Shown: positions 1-11,103, counted from the stretch's first letter. The stretch: 64,000 bases of DNA from CAWAYH01 sp963786195 (GCA_963786195.1 CAWAYH010000004.1:248001-312000), one strand, 5' to 3'. The notes: generated by a model not told the origin, from the letters alone. Made by a program: numbers and translations.

Positions 1-3000
1 GGTCATGCCGGATGGCGCAACGCGCTCCGTCTTTCGCGCGCGGCTGGAAGCGCACGGCCGGCTCGTCGCCACGCTTCTCGTCACGGACTGGGGTCAGGAT
101 CCATCCGCAGCGTGGCGGGACGCCGTCCATCAAGGGATCGGTCACGGCGTGCGCTGGTGCTTCTGCATCACCGGACCCGTGCTACGAGCCGTGGACAGCC
201 TGCGGACTTACTCGCGTCAGTTCGTCGAGTTCGATCTGGAGACGTCGATCGACAACGAGCGAACGTTTGGAGTGTTCTGGGGTTTACTGCGCGGGGCGGC
301 CATGGCGCGCACGCTGCCGGACGCGCGACCGCTCCTCGAGCGCGCAATCGAGTTGTCGGATCAGCACCGCGCCGCCGTACGCACGTCGCTCCAGCAGGGC
401 GTCACCGAGGCACTGGGTCATCTGATCCGCGCCTTCGAAGCCACAACGTCCGGGCGGGGGCGCAGGGCTCACATCGCCACGAATGGCACGCCCCGCGCCG
501 GGACGTTCGATGAGGCCCTGGTCGTCATCTACAGGGTGCTCTTTCTGCTGTTCGCCGAAGCCCGCGGCCTGGTGCCGCGCTGGCATCCCGTCTACCGCGA
601 CGGCTACACGATCGAAGCTCTGCGCGGGCCGGTGGAGATGCAGCCGCGGCCCCGCGGGCTCTGGGAGACGCTGCAGGCGATCGCCCGGCTCGCGCACCGC
701 GGCTGCCGGATCGGCGCGCTGCGGGTTCCGCCGTTCAACGGCCGCTGTTCTCGCCCGCCGATGCGCCGCTGGCCGACACCATGGCGCTCGACGATGCGGA
801 CGTGCGGGAGGCGCTGCTGTCGCTGACGACCAGGCGCGCGCGCACGGGGCGCGAGCGCATCGCCTACGCCGACCTCGGTGTCGAGCAGCTCGGCGGCGTG
901 TACGAGCGCGTGCTCGACTTCGAGCCATCTCGGTCGAGTCCGGTGGGGCCGAATCCCGTGAGGGCCCGTTCGTCCGAGTGAACGCCGGCGGACGACCGGC
1001 ACGTTCTACACGCCGCGTTCGCTGACCGAGTACCTGGTCCGGCGGACGCTGGCGCCGCTCGTGCAGGACGCGTCACCGGACGCGATTCTCGGCTTGCGCG
1101 TCCTGGATCCGGCGATGGGCAGCGGCGCGTTTCTCGTCGCGGCCTGCCGTTACCTCGCGACGGCCTACGAACAGGCCCTCGTGCGGACTGCCGGGGTCAC
1201 GCCTGGCGACATCACGCCTCGGAGCGCGCGGACTTCCGGCGCACGATCGCGCAGCGCTGTCTGTACGGCGTGGACATCAATCCGATGGCGGTGCAGCTCG
1301 CTCGACTGTCGTTGTGGCTTGCGACGCTCGCGGCCGATCGTCCGCTCACCTTTCTCGATCATCACCTGCGCACCGGCAACAGCCTCGTCGGCGCGTCGCC
1401 AACCGACCGTCATGCGGCAGCCTCCGGGCGCCCGGTCGCGCCGCCGCCCGTCAGCGCTGCCGCTGTTTGACGACGATGCTCGCGAGGAGGCGCTTCGACA
1501 GGCGGTCGGAATCAGATCGGCGCTCGCGACCGAGCCCGGAGACACGATCGAGCAGGTACGGGCGAAGGAACGCGCGCTGGCGGATCTCAGCCGGCAGGGC
1601 TCGGCGCTCAACGGCTGGAAGGACGTCTGCGATCTCTGGTGCGGCGACTGGTTCGCTGACCGAGACGGCCGGCGCGGACGTCCGATCCCGTTCAGCGCGC
1701 TGGCCGACGCCCGGTTTGGGCGCGGCTCCCTCCCCGACCACATCACCCGGCCGCTTCTCGAAACCGCGCTGGCGCAGCCGCGGACGCGCGCTTCTTCCAC
1801 TGGAAGCTCGAGTTCCCCGAGGTCTTCTACGACGTCGACGGGGCGCCGCTCGGCGCGCCGGGTTCGACGCCGTCATCGGCAACCCGCCATGGGAAATGCT
1901 GCGGGCGACCGCGGTGACGCCGCCACGAGGCATGCCGCGCGGGGCTGAAGCCGTGCGGTTGACGGAGTTCGCGCGAAGTCGGGCATCTATCCGCTGCAGG
2001 GCGACGGCCACGCCAACCTGTATCAGCTGTTTCTCGAGCGCGCGCTGTCGCTCGCCACGCCAGGCGGCCGGGTCGGCATGGTGCTGCCGTCCGGTCTCGC
2101 CACCGATCACGGCGCGCGCGCGTCTGCGGCAGGTGTTCCTCGACCGGACGGCCATCGACAGTTCGTGTCCATCGACAATCGCGAGCGGCCTGTTTCCGAT
2201 TCACCGCGGCGTGAAGTTCCTGCTGCTGACCACCACCACGGGCGCGACCACGGCAGCGCTGCCGTGCCGCTTCGGCGTGCGCCAGCTCGCGTCGCTCGAC
2301 GACTTCCCGACGTCGGATCGGATCCATGCCGCCGTCATCCTTCTCGCTCCCTGCTCGAGCGATTCAGCGGCGAGCTCGCGATCCCGGACTTCCGGTCGCG
2401 GGACGACGTCGACCTCGTCGCGCGGATTGCGTTCGCGGTGCCCGCGCTCGGCGACGCGACGGATGGGGCGTGCGCTTCGGCCGCGAGCTGAACGCGACCG
2501 ACGATCGCCACCACTTCGTCCAGGCCCGCGACGGCTTGCCGGTCCTCGAGGGCAAGCAGGTCACGCCGTTCAGCGTGGACGTCACCGGATCGCGGTCAGC
2601 GCATCCCCTCGCGACGCCGCCGCTGGACTCGTCGATCCCGCACGGTCCTTCGAGCGGCCGCGGCTCGGCTATCGCGACGTCGCGGCGTCGACCAACCGCG
2701 CTGACGCTGATCGCCGCGATCGTGCCGGCCGGCGCGTCACGACGCACACGATCTTCTGCCTGAAGGACACCCTCGACGATGACGCGCAGCAGTTTCTCTG
2801 CGGCATGTTCAACAGCTTCGTCGCGAACTACCTCGTCCGGCGCGCGTCGGCACGCACGTGACGGCGGCGATCATCGATCGGCTGCCGGTGCCGAAGCCCG
2901 GCGCGCGACTCGTCGGCGTTCCGCGAGATCGCCCGGCTGGCGGCACGTCTCGCGGCGACGCCGTCGGATCGCAGCGGCGGGCGCGCGGCTGCAGGCGCTC

Positions 3001-3120
3001 GCAGCGACGCTGTACGGCCTGAGTCGGTCCGACTTCAGCCACGTGCTCGAGACGTTTCCGCTCGTGCCGCGCGCGGATCGCGCGGCCGCGCTGAGTGCCT
3101 TTTGCGATATAGTCTCCTGA
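1..3120 (+). CDS. Eco57I-type N6-adenine DNA methyltransferase (type IIG-like), 5' partial, frameshifted
   Basis: Restriction-modification methylase that would transfer a methyl group from SAM to adenine in DNA. Visible segments in order: a region with FDLETSIDNERTFGVFW and FDEALVVIYRVLFLLFAEAR, typical of the part before the methylase domain in Eco57I-like proteins; SAM-binding motif I DPAMGSGAF near 1100; YGVDINPMAVQLARLSLWL near 1270; catalytic NPPW near 1890; a target-recognition-type C-terminus ending at 3118-3120. At least six one-base indels move the reading among all three frames (near 740, 1000, 1220, 1450, 1790, 1960 and later), yet family similarity is continuous. The N-terminus lies before the window, so a nuclease domain cannot be judged. 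No specificity subunit or separate nuclease is visible downstream. The family call is solid; whether the gene works is not. Confidence 0.75.
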
Positions 3121-3152
3121 CTCTGGGGATCGCTAGCGTCCTGCCACGATTG

Positions 3153-4689
3153 ATGGCCAATTACGGGTTCGCCATCGACCTCCGGAAATGCATCGGATGT
3201 CACGCCTGCACGATCGCCTGCAAGGCCGAACACCAGATTCCCGTCGGCGTGAACCGCTGCTGGGTCAAGACGGTCGAGAAGGGCACGTTCCCCGACACGC
3301 GGCGGTTCTTCTTCCCGGTGCTCTGCAACCAGTGCGACGACGCGCCGTGCGTCGCGCATCTGCCCGACCAACGCGCTCTTCAAGCGCCGCGACGGCATCG
3401 TCGATCTGAACGGCGACAGTCTGCATCGGCTGCCGCGCCTGCATGGAGGCGTGCCCGTACGATCAGCTGTTCATCGATCCGAACACGCACACCGCCGAGA
3501 AGTGCAACTTCTGCGCGAACCGCGTCGAGAACAAGCTGCTGCCGGCGTGCGTGAGCGTGTGCCCGACCGAGTGCCGCATCTTCGGCGACCTCGACGATCC
3601 GGCCAGCGAAGTCGTCGCGCATCGTCCAGCACGAGGCCTTCATGGTGCGAAAGCCGGAGAAGGGCACCGGGCCGAAGATCTTCTATCTCGGCGCCGAAGA
3701 CAGCGTGATCCGGCCCGAAGCGGCCGTCCGGCCGCTCTATTACAAGGAAGGCCAGGTCCACCTGCGGCCGATCGGCGCGCCGGAAGAGGATCCCGAGGAC
3801 GCCGGGCGCGCCGCGCGTCGACTACGACGTCCCGCACGGCAAGCCGTGGGGCGTCGACATGGTCCTCTACCTGCTCTTCAAGGCGGTCGTCGACCGGCGC
3901 GATGCTGCTCGGCGGCGATGCTCTGGCTGCTCGGCTTCGACGGGCCGCTCGTCGACGATCGCGGCGCCGGCGATCTCGATCGTCTTCATCGCGCTCACCG
4001 CCGTCGTGCTCGTCGTCGACCTCGAGCGGCCCGAGCGCTTCTACTACATCCTGACGCGATCGAACTGGCGCTCGTGGATGGTGTGGGGCGCGTGGTTCCT
4101 GACCGGCGCACGGCGCGATCAGCGCGGCTGTGGCTCGCTGGCCGGCTGGTTCGGCTGGGACGGCGTGCTGACGTGCTCGCCTGGCCGGCGATCGTCGTGT
4201 CGCGATCCTCGCGACGTCGTACACGGGCTTCCTGTTCGCGCAGGGACTCGGCCGCGACCTGTGGCAGGGGCCGCACGCGGCGATCGACCTCATCGCGCAG
4301 TCGGGCGCGGCCGGCGCCGCGTCGCTGCTGCTCGGCGGCGCTCATGCGGCGATGCCGCGTGCGGACGCCGATCGCCGCTGCTCGGCATGGATCCTCGCGG
4401 CATCGCTCGTGCGCGCACCTCCTGATCCTGATCTTCGAGCACGTGCTTGTCGCCGAGCCCGACGCGGCATCACGAGCTCGCGGTCGCAGACGATCCGACG
4501 CGGCGCCTACGCGCCGCTGTTCTGGGGCGGCGCGATCGCCGCCGGCGGCGTGCTGCCGCTCGCTGATGCTGACCGTCGGCGTCCGTTCAGCGCCGTGCTG
4601 ACGGCCACCGCCGCACTGCTCGCGCTCGCCGGCGGCGCCGCATGGGAGTACATCTGGGTCGAGGCGGGGCAGCGGTGCCGCTGTCATGA
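3153..4689 (+). CDS. 4Fe-4S electron-transfer subunit apparently fused to NrfD-type membrane anchor
   Basis: Electron-transfer and quinone-interacting part of a molybdopterin oxidoreductase. The start ATG opens MANYGFAIDLRKCIGCHACT. The first part has the ferredoxin Cys clusters of NrfC/PsrB/TtrB proteins (CIGCHACTIAC; CNQCDDAPC; CIGCRACMEAC; CNFCANR). After about 230 residues it passes without an apparent stop through VDYDVPHGKPWGVDM into hydrophobic NrfD-like helices (LLGFDGPLV, ISIVFIALTAVVLVVDLERPERF, TSYTGFLFAQGLGRDLW). About eight indels lie here, mostly single inserted G or C (for example GTC[G]TCG near 3612 and 3890, GCG[C]ATC near 3357), so the fusion is probable rather than proven. 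The catalytic subunit follows after a 145-bp spacer. The membrane part would pass electrons between quinone pool and Fe-S chain. Confidence 0.72.
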
Positions 4690-4834
4690 GTCAGCAGTGC
4701 TGGGTGCTGCAGGCGCTGGGCAGTCGACGTGCTGCTCGGTCTGCAGAATGGCACTGGCGTGCACGACTGCCGTGAACACGGCACCTGGCAACTGCATGCA
4801 CCTGCAGCACCTGCAGCGCACTGGCAGTCGATTC
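4690..4834. repeat. Spacer with degenerate GC-rich 7-mer inverted array
   Basis: This spacer between the NrfD-fusion and the molybdopterin subunit has no credible gene. It is full of related words (GTGCTGGGTGCTGCAGG on the left; GCACCTGCAGCGCACTGG on the right) that repeat at about 7-base steps, and the right half is largely the reverse complement of the left. The same layout, with different 7-mers, recurs at 28791-28960 and 30529-30598. Function unknown; a structured spacer in a presumed operon transcript is one possibility. Confidence 0.45.
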
Positions 4835-7609
4835 ATGACCACATTCCGATCCCATCCCGATCCGTCCGAGTGGGACAACTACGTCGACTTCGAGTCGACG
4901 AGCTGGCCGAAGAAGGATCGGCGCCGCTACTGGATCATTCCGAGCATCTGCTTCAACTGCGAGTCGGCGTGCGGCATCCTCGCCTACGTCGACAAGGAGA
5001 CGATGGACGTCCGCAAGATCGAGGGCAACCCGATGCATCCCGGGCAGCCGCGGACGGACGTGCGCGAAGGGGGTCGTCACGCCGAACCAGCTCGAGGATC
5101 CGGATCGCATCCTGTATCCGCTGCGGCGCACCGGCGAGCGCGGCGACGGACGTGGGAGCGGGTGACGTGGGACGAGGCGCTCGACGACATCGGCGGGCGG
5201 ATCCGCAAGGCGATCCTCGAGGGCCGCCGCGCACGAGCTGATGTATCACGTCGGCCGTCCGGGCGAGGACGGCTACGCCAATCGCGTGCTGCAGGCGTGG
5301 GGCGTCGACGGCCACAACAGCCACACGAACGTCTGCTCGTCGTCGGCGCGGCTCGGGCACTTCCTCTGGTGCGGCGCCGACCGGCCGTCGCCCGACTACG
5401 CGAACGCGCAGACGATCCTGCTGCTCTCGTCGCACCTCGAGACCGGCCACTACTTCAACCCGCACGCGCAGCGCATCATCGAGGCGAAGGCGAGCGGCGC
5501 CACGCTGATCTGCATCGATCCGCGGCTGTCGAACACGTCGGCGAAGGCGGACCTCTGGCTGCCGGCGTACTCCGGGACCGAAGGGGCGCTGCTGCTCGCG
5601 ATCGCGCGGATCCTGCTCGAGGAGGAGCTCTACGACCGGGAGTTCGTCCGCAAGTGGGTGAACTGGCGCGAGTACCTGCGCGCCGAACGGCCGGACCTGC
5701 CCGAGACGTTCGAGTCCTTCATCGCCGCGCTGAAGGAGCTGTACGCGCAGTTCACGCCCGAGTTCGCCGAGGCGGAAACCGGCGTGCCGGCGCGAACGGA
5801 TCGTCGAGGCCGCGCGCGCGATCGGCCGCGCCGGCACGCGCTTCGCGACCCACAGCTGGCGCGCCGCGGCGTCCGGCAATCTGTGGGGCTGGCAGATCAC
5901 GCGCTGCCTGTACCTGCTCGTCGTGCTGACCGGATCGCTCGGCACCGTCGGCGGCGTGAACATGCACGTCACGAACAAGTTCGTGCCGAAGCACCCGAAT
6001 CCGCCGCCGCCGCCGGAGTACTGGAACGAGCTGCTCTTCCCGCGGGAGTTCCCGCTCGCGTTCTTCGAGATGAGCTTTCTGCTGCCGCACTTCCTCAAGG
6101 AAGGGCGCGGCAAGCTCGACGTCTACTTCACGCGCGTCTACAACCCGCTGTGGACCAACCCGGACGGCTTCTCGTGGATGGAGGTCCTGCAGGACAAGGA
6201 CAAGATCGGGCTGCACGTCGCGCTGACGCCGACGTGGAGCGAGACGGCGTGGTTCGCCGACTACATCCTGCCGATGGGGCTCGGCACCGAGCGGCACGAC
6301 ACGATGAGCCAGGAGACGCACGCCGGCCAGTGGCTCGGGTTCCGGCAGCCGGTCGCTGCGCGTCGCGCGCGAAAAGCGCGGCGAGCACGTGTCCGCGACC
6401 CACGAGGCGAATCCCGGCGAGGTGTGGGAGGAGAGCGAGTTCTGGGTCGCGCTGAGCTGGAAGATCGATCCCGACGGCTCGCTCGGCATCCGCAAGTTCT
6501 TCGAGTCCCCGTATCGCGCCGGGCGAGCCGATCACGATGGACGAGTACTACGGCTGGATGTTCGAGCACTCGGTGCCGGGCCTGCCGGAGACCGCGGCGA
6601 CGGAGAACCTGACGCCGCTCGCAGTACATGCGGAAGTACGGCGTCTTCCAGGTCTCGGACAAGACCTACAGCCGCGGCACGAGCGCCCGCTGACGCGCCG
6701 AGCTGCAGGGCACGGAGCGTGACGACCGGCGACCGTCCTGCGGAATGGCGTGCCGATCGGGTCGGGTGGACGGCGCCGCGTGCCGGGCTTCAACACGCCG
6801 TCACGCCGGCTCGAGTTCTATTCGCCGACGCTCGTCGACTGGGGCTGGCCGGAGCACGCGGTCCCGCGCTACGTGCCCGGGCACGTGCACTGGCGCGACC
6901 TGAAGCGCGACGAGGGAGAGTTCGATCTGCTGCCGAACTTCCGGCTGCCGACGCTCATCCACACGCGCTCGCCGGTGAAGTGGCTGTACGAGATCTCCCA
7001 CACCAATCCGCTCTGGATTTCGACGACGGATGCGCGCACGTTCGGCGATCGCGACCGGCGATCTCGTGAAGGTCCGCACGCGGATCGGCTATTTCGTGAC
7101 GCGCGCGTGGGTCACCGAAGGGATCCGGCCCGGCGTGCTCGGCATGTCGCATCACCTCGGACGCTGGCGCCTGAACGAGGAGACCGGCGGCTCCCGGGCC
7201 GCGTCGTCGCTGGTCCGGATCTCGCGCGAGGCCGGACGGCCGCTACGTCGATGAAGCAGGTGCACGGCGCGCAGCCGTTCGAGAGCAACGATCCCGACAG
7301 CGGGCGCATCTGGTGGAGCGAGATCGGCGTCCACCAGAACCTGACGTTCCCGGTCCAGCCCGATCCCGGTCAGCGGCATGCACTGCTGGCACCAGCGGGT
7401 CCGTCTCGAGAAGGCCGGCCCGGACGACGCTACGGCGACATCGAGGTCGACACGGAGAAGGCGCACGAGGCGTATAAAGAATGGATGCAGCGCACGCGGC
7501 CCGCGCCCGGTCCCGACGGTCTCCGCCGGCCGCTGTGGTTCGATCGTCCGCTGCGCCCCGTGCCGGCGGCGTACAACCTGAAGCAGGATCAGTCCGCACG
7601 CCACCATGA
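4835..7609 (+). CDS. Molybdopterin-dependent oxidoreductase catalytic subunit (DMSO reductase superfamily), frameshifted
   Basis: Mo-bisPGD enzyme catalysing two-electron redox chemistry on an unidentified substrate. The N-terminus has a 4Fe-4S site, CFNCESACG followed by a fourth Cys in RGRTCAKG, then family blocks: NVCSSSARLGHF (its Cys is a candidate Mo ligand), ILLLSSHLETGHYFNPHAQ, ICIDPRLSNTSAKADLWLP, GTERHDTMSQETHAGQW, GFNTPSRRLEFYSP and a C-terminal molybdopterin-dinucleotide-binding region with GIRPGVLGMSHHLGRW. No twin-arginine signal precedes the Fe-S site, so it may face the cytoplasm, as in SoeA-type sulfite dehydrogenases; that is inference. Breaks near 5070, 5140, 5230, 5790, 6355, 6515, 6620, 6700, 7045 and 7370 look like one-base indels. 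The likely end is a TGA at 7607-7609 overlapping the ATG of the GAF gene (ATGA), though the last frame is uncertain. Confidence 0.78.
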
Positions 7610-8660
7610 GCAGCTCGAGACGATCGCGCACCGTCTGGGCCATCTGGGTGCTGATCGCGTTTCGGCGCGGCGCAGCCGATCGCCTGGGCGCTCGCCGGCG
7701 GCATGCCGGACCATCCGCTGGTCTTCGTGCCGCTGCTCGATCGTGTGGGTGATCCTGCTGTTCGTCGCTGGCCATCGCGACCCGGCGGATCACCGCCATG
7801 TCGCAGCGGCTGTCGCAGCAGGAGCACGCGCACCAGGCGACGCTCGGCGAGATCGAGCAGCTCCAGACGCAGAACGCGATGCTCGACATCATCGCGCGCT
7901 CGGTCGACGTGACGCTCGCCTTCCAGGCGCTCGCCTCGCGGATCGCGCGGCTCGTGCCGTGCGATCGCGTCGGGCTCGCGCTGCTCACCGAGGACGGCCA
8001 GGAGTTCCAGACCTACACCGCGCGGGTGCAGCGAGGAGGAGCGGCGCACGCGGCCGCGGCCCGAGATCGTGTTCAAGGTCGAGCGCACGGTTCTCGGCAA
8101 CGTCGTCCGGTCGCGCGAGCCGCTGATCGTGCGGCGACATCGCGGAGGTCGCACCGGATTTCCTCGACGCGAACGTGCTGCACACGTCGGGCTTTCGGCT
8201 CGGCGCTGATCATGCCGCTCGTCTCGAAGGGACGCGCGGTCGGCACGCTCAACCTCGTGCGCGGCGCGCCGACGCGTTCAACCAGTCCCGACACGCGACG
8301 CGATCCAGCCGATCGCCGAGATCTTCGCCGTCGCCGTGGTCGCGCAGCAGCTGCAGGTGACGCTCGGCAAGTACCGGACGATGGAGGCGATGTCGGAGCT
8401 GACGCTGTCGATCGCCGCCGAGATCAACAGCGCGCTGCAGACGATCATCGGGCACTGCGATCTGCTGGAGCGCGGCAACCGCGATCCGGCGCTGCAGCGC
8501 GATCTTGCGACGATCGTGCCGTCAGGCGCAGCGGATCACGGGCCTGCTCGACAAGATGCGCACCGCGGCGAACGAGCGGCTGCGCGAGATGGCCGACAGC
8601 ATGGACCAGGAAGGGATTCCGTCCAGCCCCGACCGGGACCCCGAGAAGGAACCTACGTAA
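7606..8660 (+). CDS. Membrane GAF-domain sensor with degenerate histidine-kinase dimerisation domain
   Basis: About 350 residues after frame correction. Two hydrophobic segments at the N-terminus (near VWAIWVLIAFGAAQP and VWVILLFVAG) are followed by a helical linker, a GAF domain (IARLVPCDRVGLALLTEDG through MPLVSKGRAVGTLNLVRG), and a helical pair resembling the DHp domain of histidine kinases. Where kinases have H-E-I-N, this protein reads SIAAEINSALQTIIGHCDLL, so the phosphorylatable His is Ala, and no HATPase domain follows before the TAA at 8658-8660. It overlaps the molybdopterin gene by ATGA, suggesting translational coupling. It could sense a small molecule for the oxidoreductase or bind a separate kinase. 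Indels lie near 7660, 7740, 8030, 8140, 8200, 8290 and 8515. Confidence 0.65.
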
Positions 8661-9541
8661 GGCCCGCGGCGCGCGCCGCCACCGCGCCGACCACCGCGTA
8701 GTCGTCGTCGCCGTGGCCCGCGGCCATTGCCGACGTGACGAGCTGATGCACGGCGGCGCTCACCGGCGCCGGCGTCTCGTGTTCGGCAAGCGTTGCGGAC
8801 GCGATACGGAAATCCTTCGCGTACAGCCGCGTCCTGAATCCCGGCTTGAAATTACCCGTGAGCATCCGCTCACCGTGTACCTCGAGGACACGGCTGGCGG
8901 CGAAACCTCCAAGGAGAGCCTGACGGACGCGGCCGGGATCGACCCCGGCTTTTCGCGCGAGCGCGAACGCCTCGCTGACCGCTGCGAGCGCCCCGCCGAT
9001 CACCATCTGGTTGCAGACCTTGCACACCTGCCCGGCGCCTGATTCGCCGATCCGCACGACGCGCTCCGGATTGCCCATCGCGTCGAGGATGGGCTTCGCC
9101 TGCGTCGAACGCTTGCGCATCTCCGCCCACCATGATCGACAGCGTCGCGTTGATCGCGCCGATCTCGCCGCCGCTGACCGGGGCGTCCAGCATCGTTGCC
9201 GTGTGGCGGGCCGCTTCGAGCGCCAGCCGCCGCGCCGTGGCGGGCGCGATGCTGCTGGTGTCGATGAGAATCGTGCCCGGCTGAATCGCCGAGAACACGC
9301 CGCGCTCACCCTCGAGGACGGCAGCGACGTCCGGTCCGTCCGGCAGCATGGTGATGATGCGGGTCGCGCGCCGGGCCACGTCGGCGGGCGTGTCGGCGCG
9401 CTGTGCGCCAGCCGCCACGAGCGCGTCCACCGGCCCCGACCTGCGGCTGTGGACGACGAGCGTGTAGCCCTTCTTCGCGAGGTTGAGCGCCATCGGGCGT
9501 CCCATGACGCCCAGCCCGATGAATCCAATCGTCTCCTGCAT
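8653..9541 (-). CDS. NAD(P)-dependent 3-hydroxyisobutyrate dehydrogenase family protein
   Basis: Beta-hydroxyacid dehydrogenase (HIBADH / tartronate-semialdehyde reductase family), oxidising or reducing short hydroxy-acids with NAD(P). The start MQETIGFIGLGVMGRPMALNLAK holds the Rossmann motif GLGVMG. The substrate-binding signature DAPVSGGEIGA and the catalytic Lys region CKVCNQMVIGGALAAVSEAF follow, then the all-alpha C-terminal domain with YAKDFRIASATLAEH. One inserted base near 9105 (GCA[G]GCGAAG on the coding strand) shifts the frame between VGGDAQAFDA and KPILDAMGN. Length near 295 residues is normal. It converges on the GAF gene with an 8-bp overlap and lies 20 bp downstream of the amidohydrolase on the same strand, so they are probably co-transcribed. 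The exact substrate is not decidable from sequence. Confidence 0.82.
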
Positions 9542-9561
9542 AGCGAGCACCCGAATCAGCG

Positions 9562-10794
9562 TCAGCGGGACGAGCCCGCGACATTCTTGTAGACCTTGCC
9601 TTCCTTCATCACGAACACGACGCGCTGCAGCGCGGTGATGTCCTTCAGCGGATCGCCGTCGACGGCGATCGAGATCGGCCTCGATACCCGGTGCCACGCG
9701 TCCGATGCGATCCGCCATCCCGAGCGCCTCGGCGTTGAGCGACGTCGCCGCCACGATCGCGTCCATCGCCGGCTGGCCGGCCTGCTGCACGCGATAGACG
9801 ATCTCGCGGGCGTTCTGCCCGTGCGCACCCGCCACGGCGTCGGTGCCCATGATGATCTTGAGACCGGCGGTGGGTGATCGCGCGCTTGAACATCGCCAGC
9901 TTGAGCGGAATCCCCTTTTCCATGAACGCGAATCCGGCTTCGTCGTAATTGCCGATGCCGAGGAACCTCGGCCTTGTTCTCGATGTAGTTCTGCGACACG
10001 AGCCCGATGTTCGGCTCGAAGAACGTGCCGCGCTCGGCCATCAACGACGAGCTCGGCGTCGGTCACCTGGCTGCCGTGGGTCACCGCGAAACAGCCCGCG
10101 TTCGACGCGGCGGCGACGGCCGTCGGCCGCGTGCGCGTGGACCCACGTGCGCTTGCCCGCGCGCTTTTGCCTCTCCGCACGTCGCCGCGATCTGCTCGTC
10201 GGTCATCGTCTGTGTCGCCGCCCTCGCGAATGCTCTTCGACGCGAACAGCTTGATGAGGTCCGCGCCGTCTGCGCGAGCCGCGGACCCTCACGTCGCGAA
10301 TCTCGTCAGGCGTACCCGTGTTCTCGTTGAGCTGGTCGACCGACGTGAGCAGGCGCGGGCCGGGCAACTGGCCGCGCGCGATGGCGCCGCGCAGATCGAC
10401 GTCCGACGCGCGACCCGATGCTCTGCACCGTCGTGAAGCCGGCCATCAGCGTGACGTACGCGTTCTCGGCGGCAGTAGAGGATCGCGCTGCGCCGGCGTC
10501 TCACCGGGTGCGGACGCTCGTCCGTCCGGCCGAAGTGCGATTCCCTATGTGGACGTGGGTGTCGATCAGGCCGGGCAGCACCGTCAGCGTCGACAGGTCG
10601 TACGTCGCCGGTCGCGTGCCCGGCTCGAGCCGGGCAATACGTGAGCCTTCGATCACGATGGTGGTGTCACGCAGGACCTTTCCCGTGCCGTCGATGAGCG
10701 CACCGGCCCTGATCACAATCGGAGGCGGGCTCTGAGTGTGCGCGAATGAGCCCGCCAGCATTCCAATCGCGAGGATAAGCAGCAGTCGGTTCAT
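9562..10794 (-). CDS. Exported amidohydrolase family protein (imidazolonepropionase-like), frameshifted
   Basis: TIM-barrel metal-dependent hydrolase of the type that hydrolyses amides or dipeptides outside the cytoplasm. The start gives MNRLLLILAIGMLAGSFAHTQ, a Sec signal peptide; an ATG at 10809 is an alternative. Motifs: GALIDGTGKVLRDTTIVIEG, the metal site GLIDTHVHIGN, then after several frame changes (near 10530, 10400-10250, 10140, 10035, 9965, 9875, 9680) the conserved KIIMGTDAVAGAHGQNAREI, with the catalytic Asp in GTDA, and the C-terminal AEALGMADRIGRVAPGIEADL. At least seven indels are needed to restore the protein. The family call is secure from the two metal-site blocks; substrate unknown. 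Confidence 0.7.
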
Positions 10795-10855
10795 GGCCAT
10801 GACCTTCATCCGGGCGGAGCGTAGCACACGACCCGCTGACAGGCAGTGGCCGGAA

Positions 10856-11028
10856 GACTAGAAGCTGTCTCATGAACCAGACGTCTCGCCGGAGCAATAA
10901 TGTGCGGCCTTGCGACGCGAGCGAGCGGAGCGAAGCGAGCCACGCGAACGGAGCGAGCGTGGCGAAGCAGCGAGCGAGAGAGCGTGAAGGGGGGTCCGGC
11001 GGGGCGAAGCCCCCCGGATCAAGACTAG
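10856..11028 (+). repeat. Dispersed intergenic repeat, copy A
   Basis: About 173 bp bounded by direct GACTAG words. It shares with copies B (19378-19519) and C (22845-23046, opposite strand) an entry AGAAGCTGTCTCAT, a middle GCGAGCGAGCCACGCGA, the word GAGAGAGCGTG, and a closing hairpin TCCGGCGGGG-CGAAG-CCCCCCGGA. It occupies most of the 309-bp gap between the divergent amidohydrolase and amidase genes. Apparent reading frames through it (arginine/serine rich) are artefacts of the repeat. Confidence 0.75.
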
Positions 11029-11103
11029 AATGGCGCCGGCACAGGTCGCGTCCGCCCGGGCACGACATGCCTGCTACTTACCGATATCTGCGAGGACGCA
11101 TCA

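Noticed and set aside
1..3120. A larger phage-defence island starting with the methylase
   Set aside because: No nuclease, helicase, specificity subunit or other defence gene follows; the next genes are redox enzymes.
1..8660. Reading the broken methylase and molybdoenzyme genes as decayed pseudogenes
   Set aside because: Active-site motifs and whole-domain similarity are kept across every break and the changes are almost all single-base indels without in-frame stops, which fits sequencing error better than decay.
10872..11100. Apparent Arg/Ser-rich reading frame through the gap before the amidase
   Set aside because: It is the translation of dispersed repeat A; equivalent frames appear in copies B and C and have no independent support.
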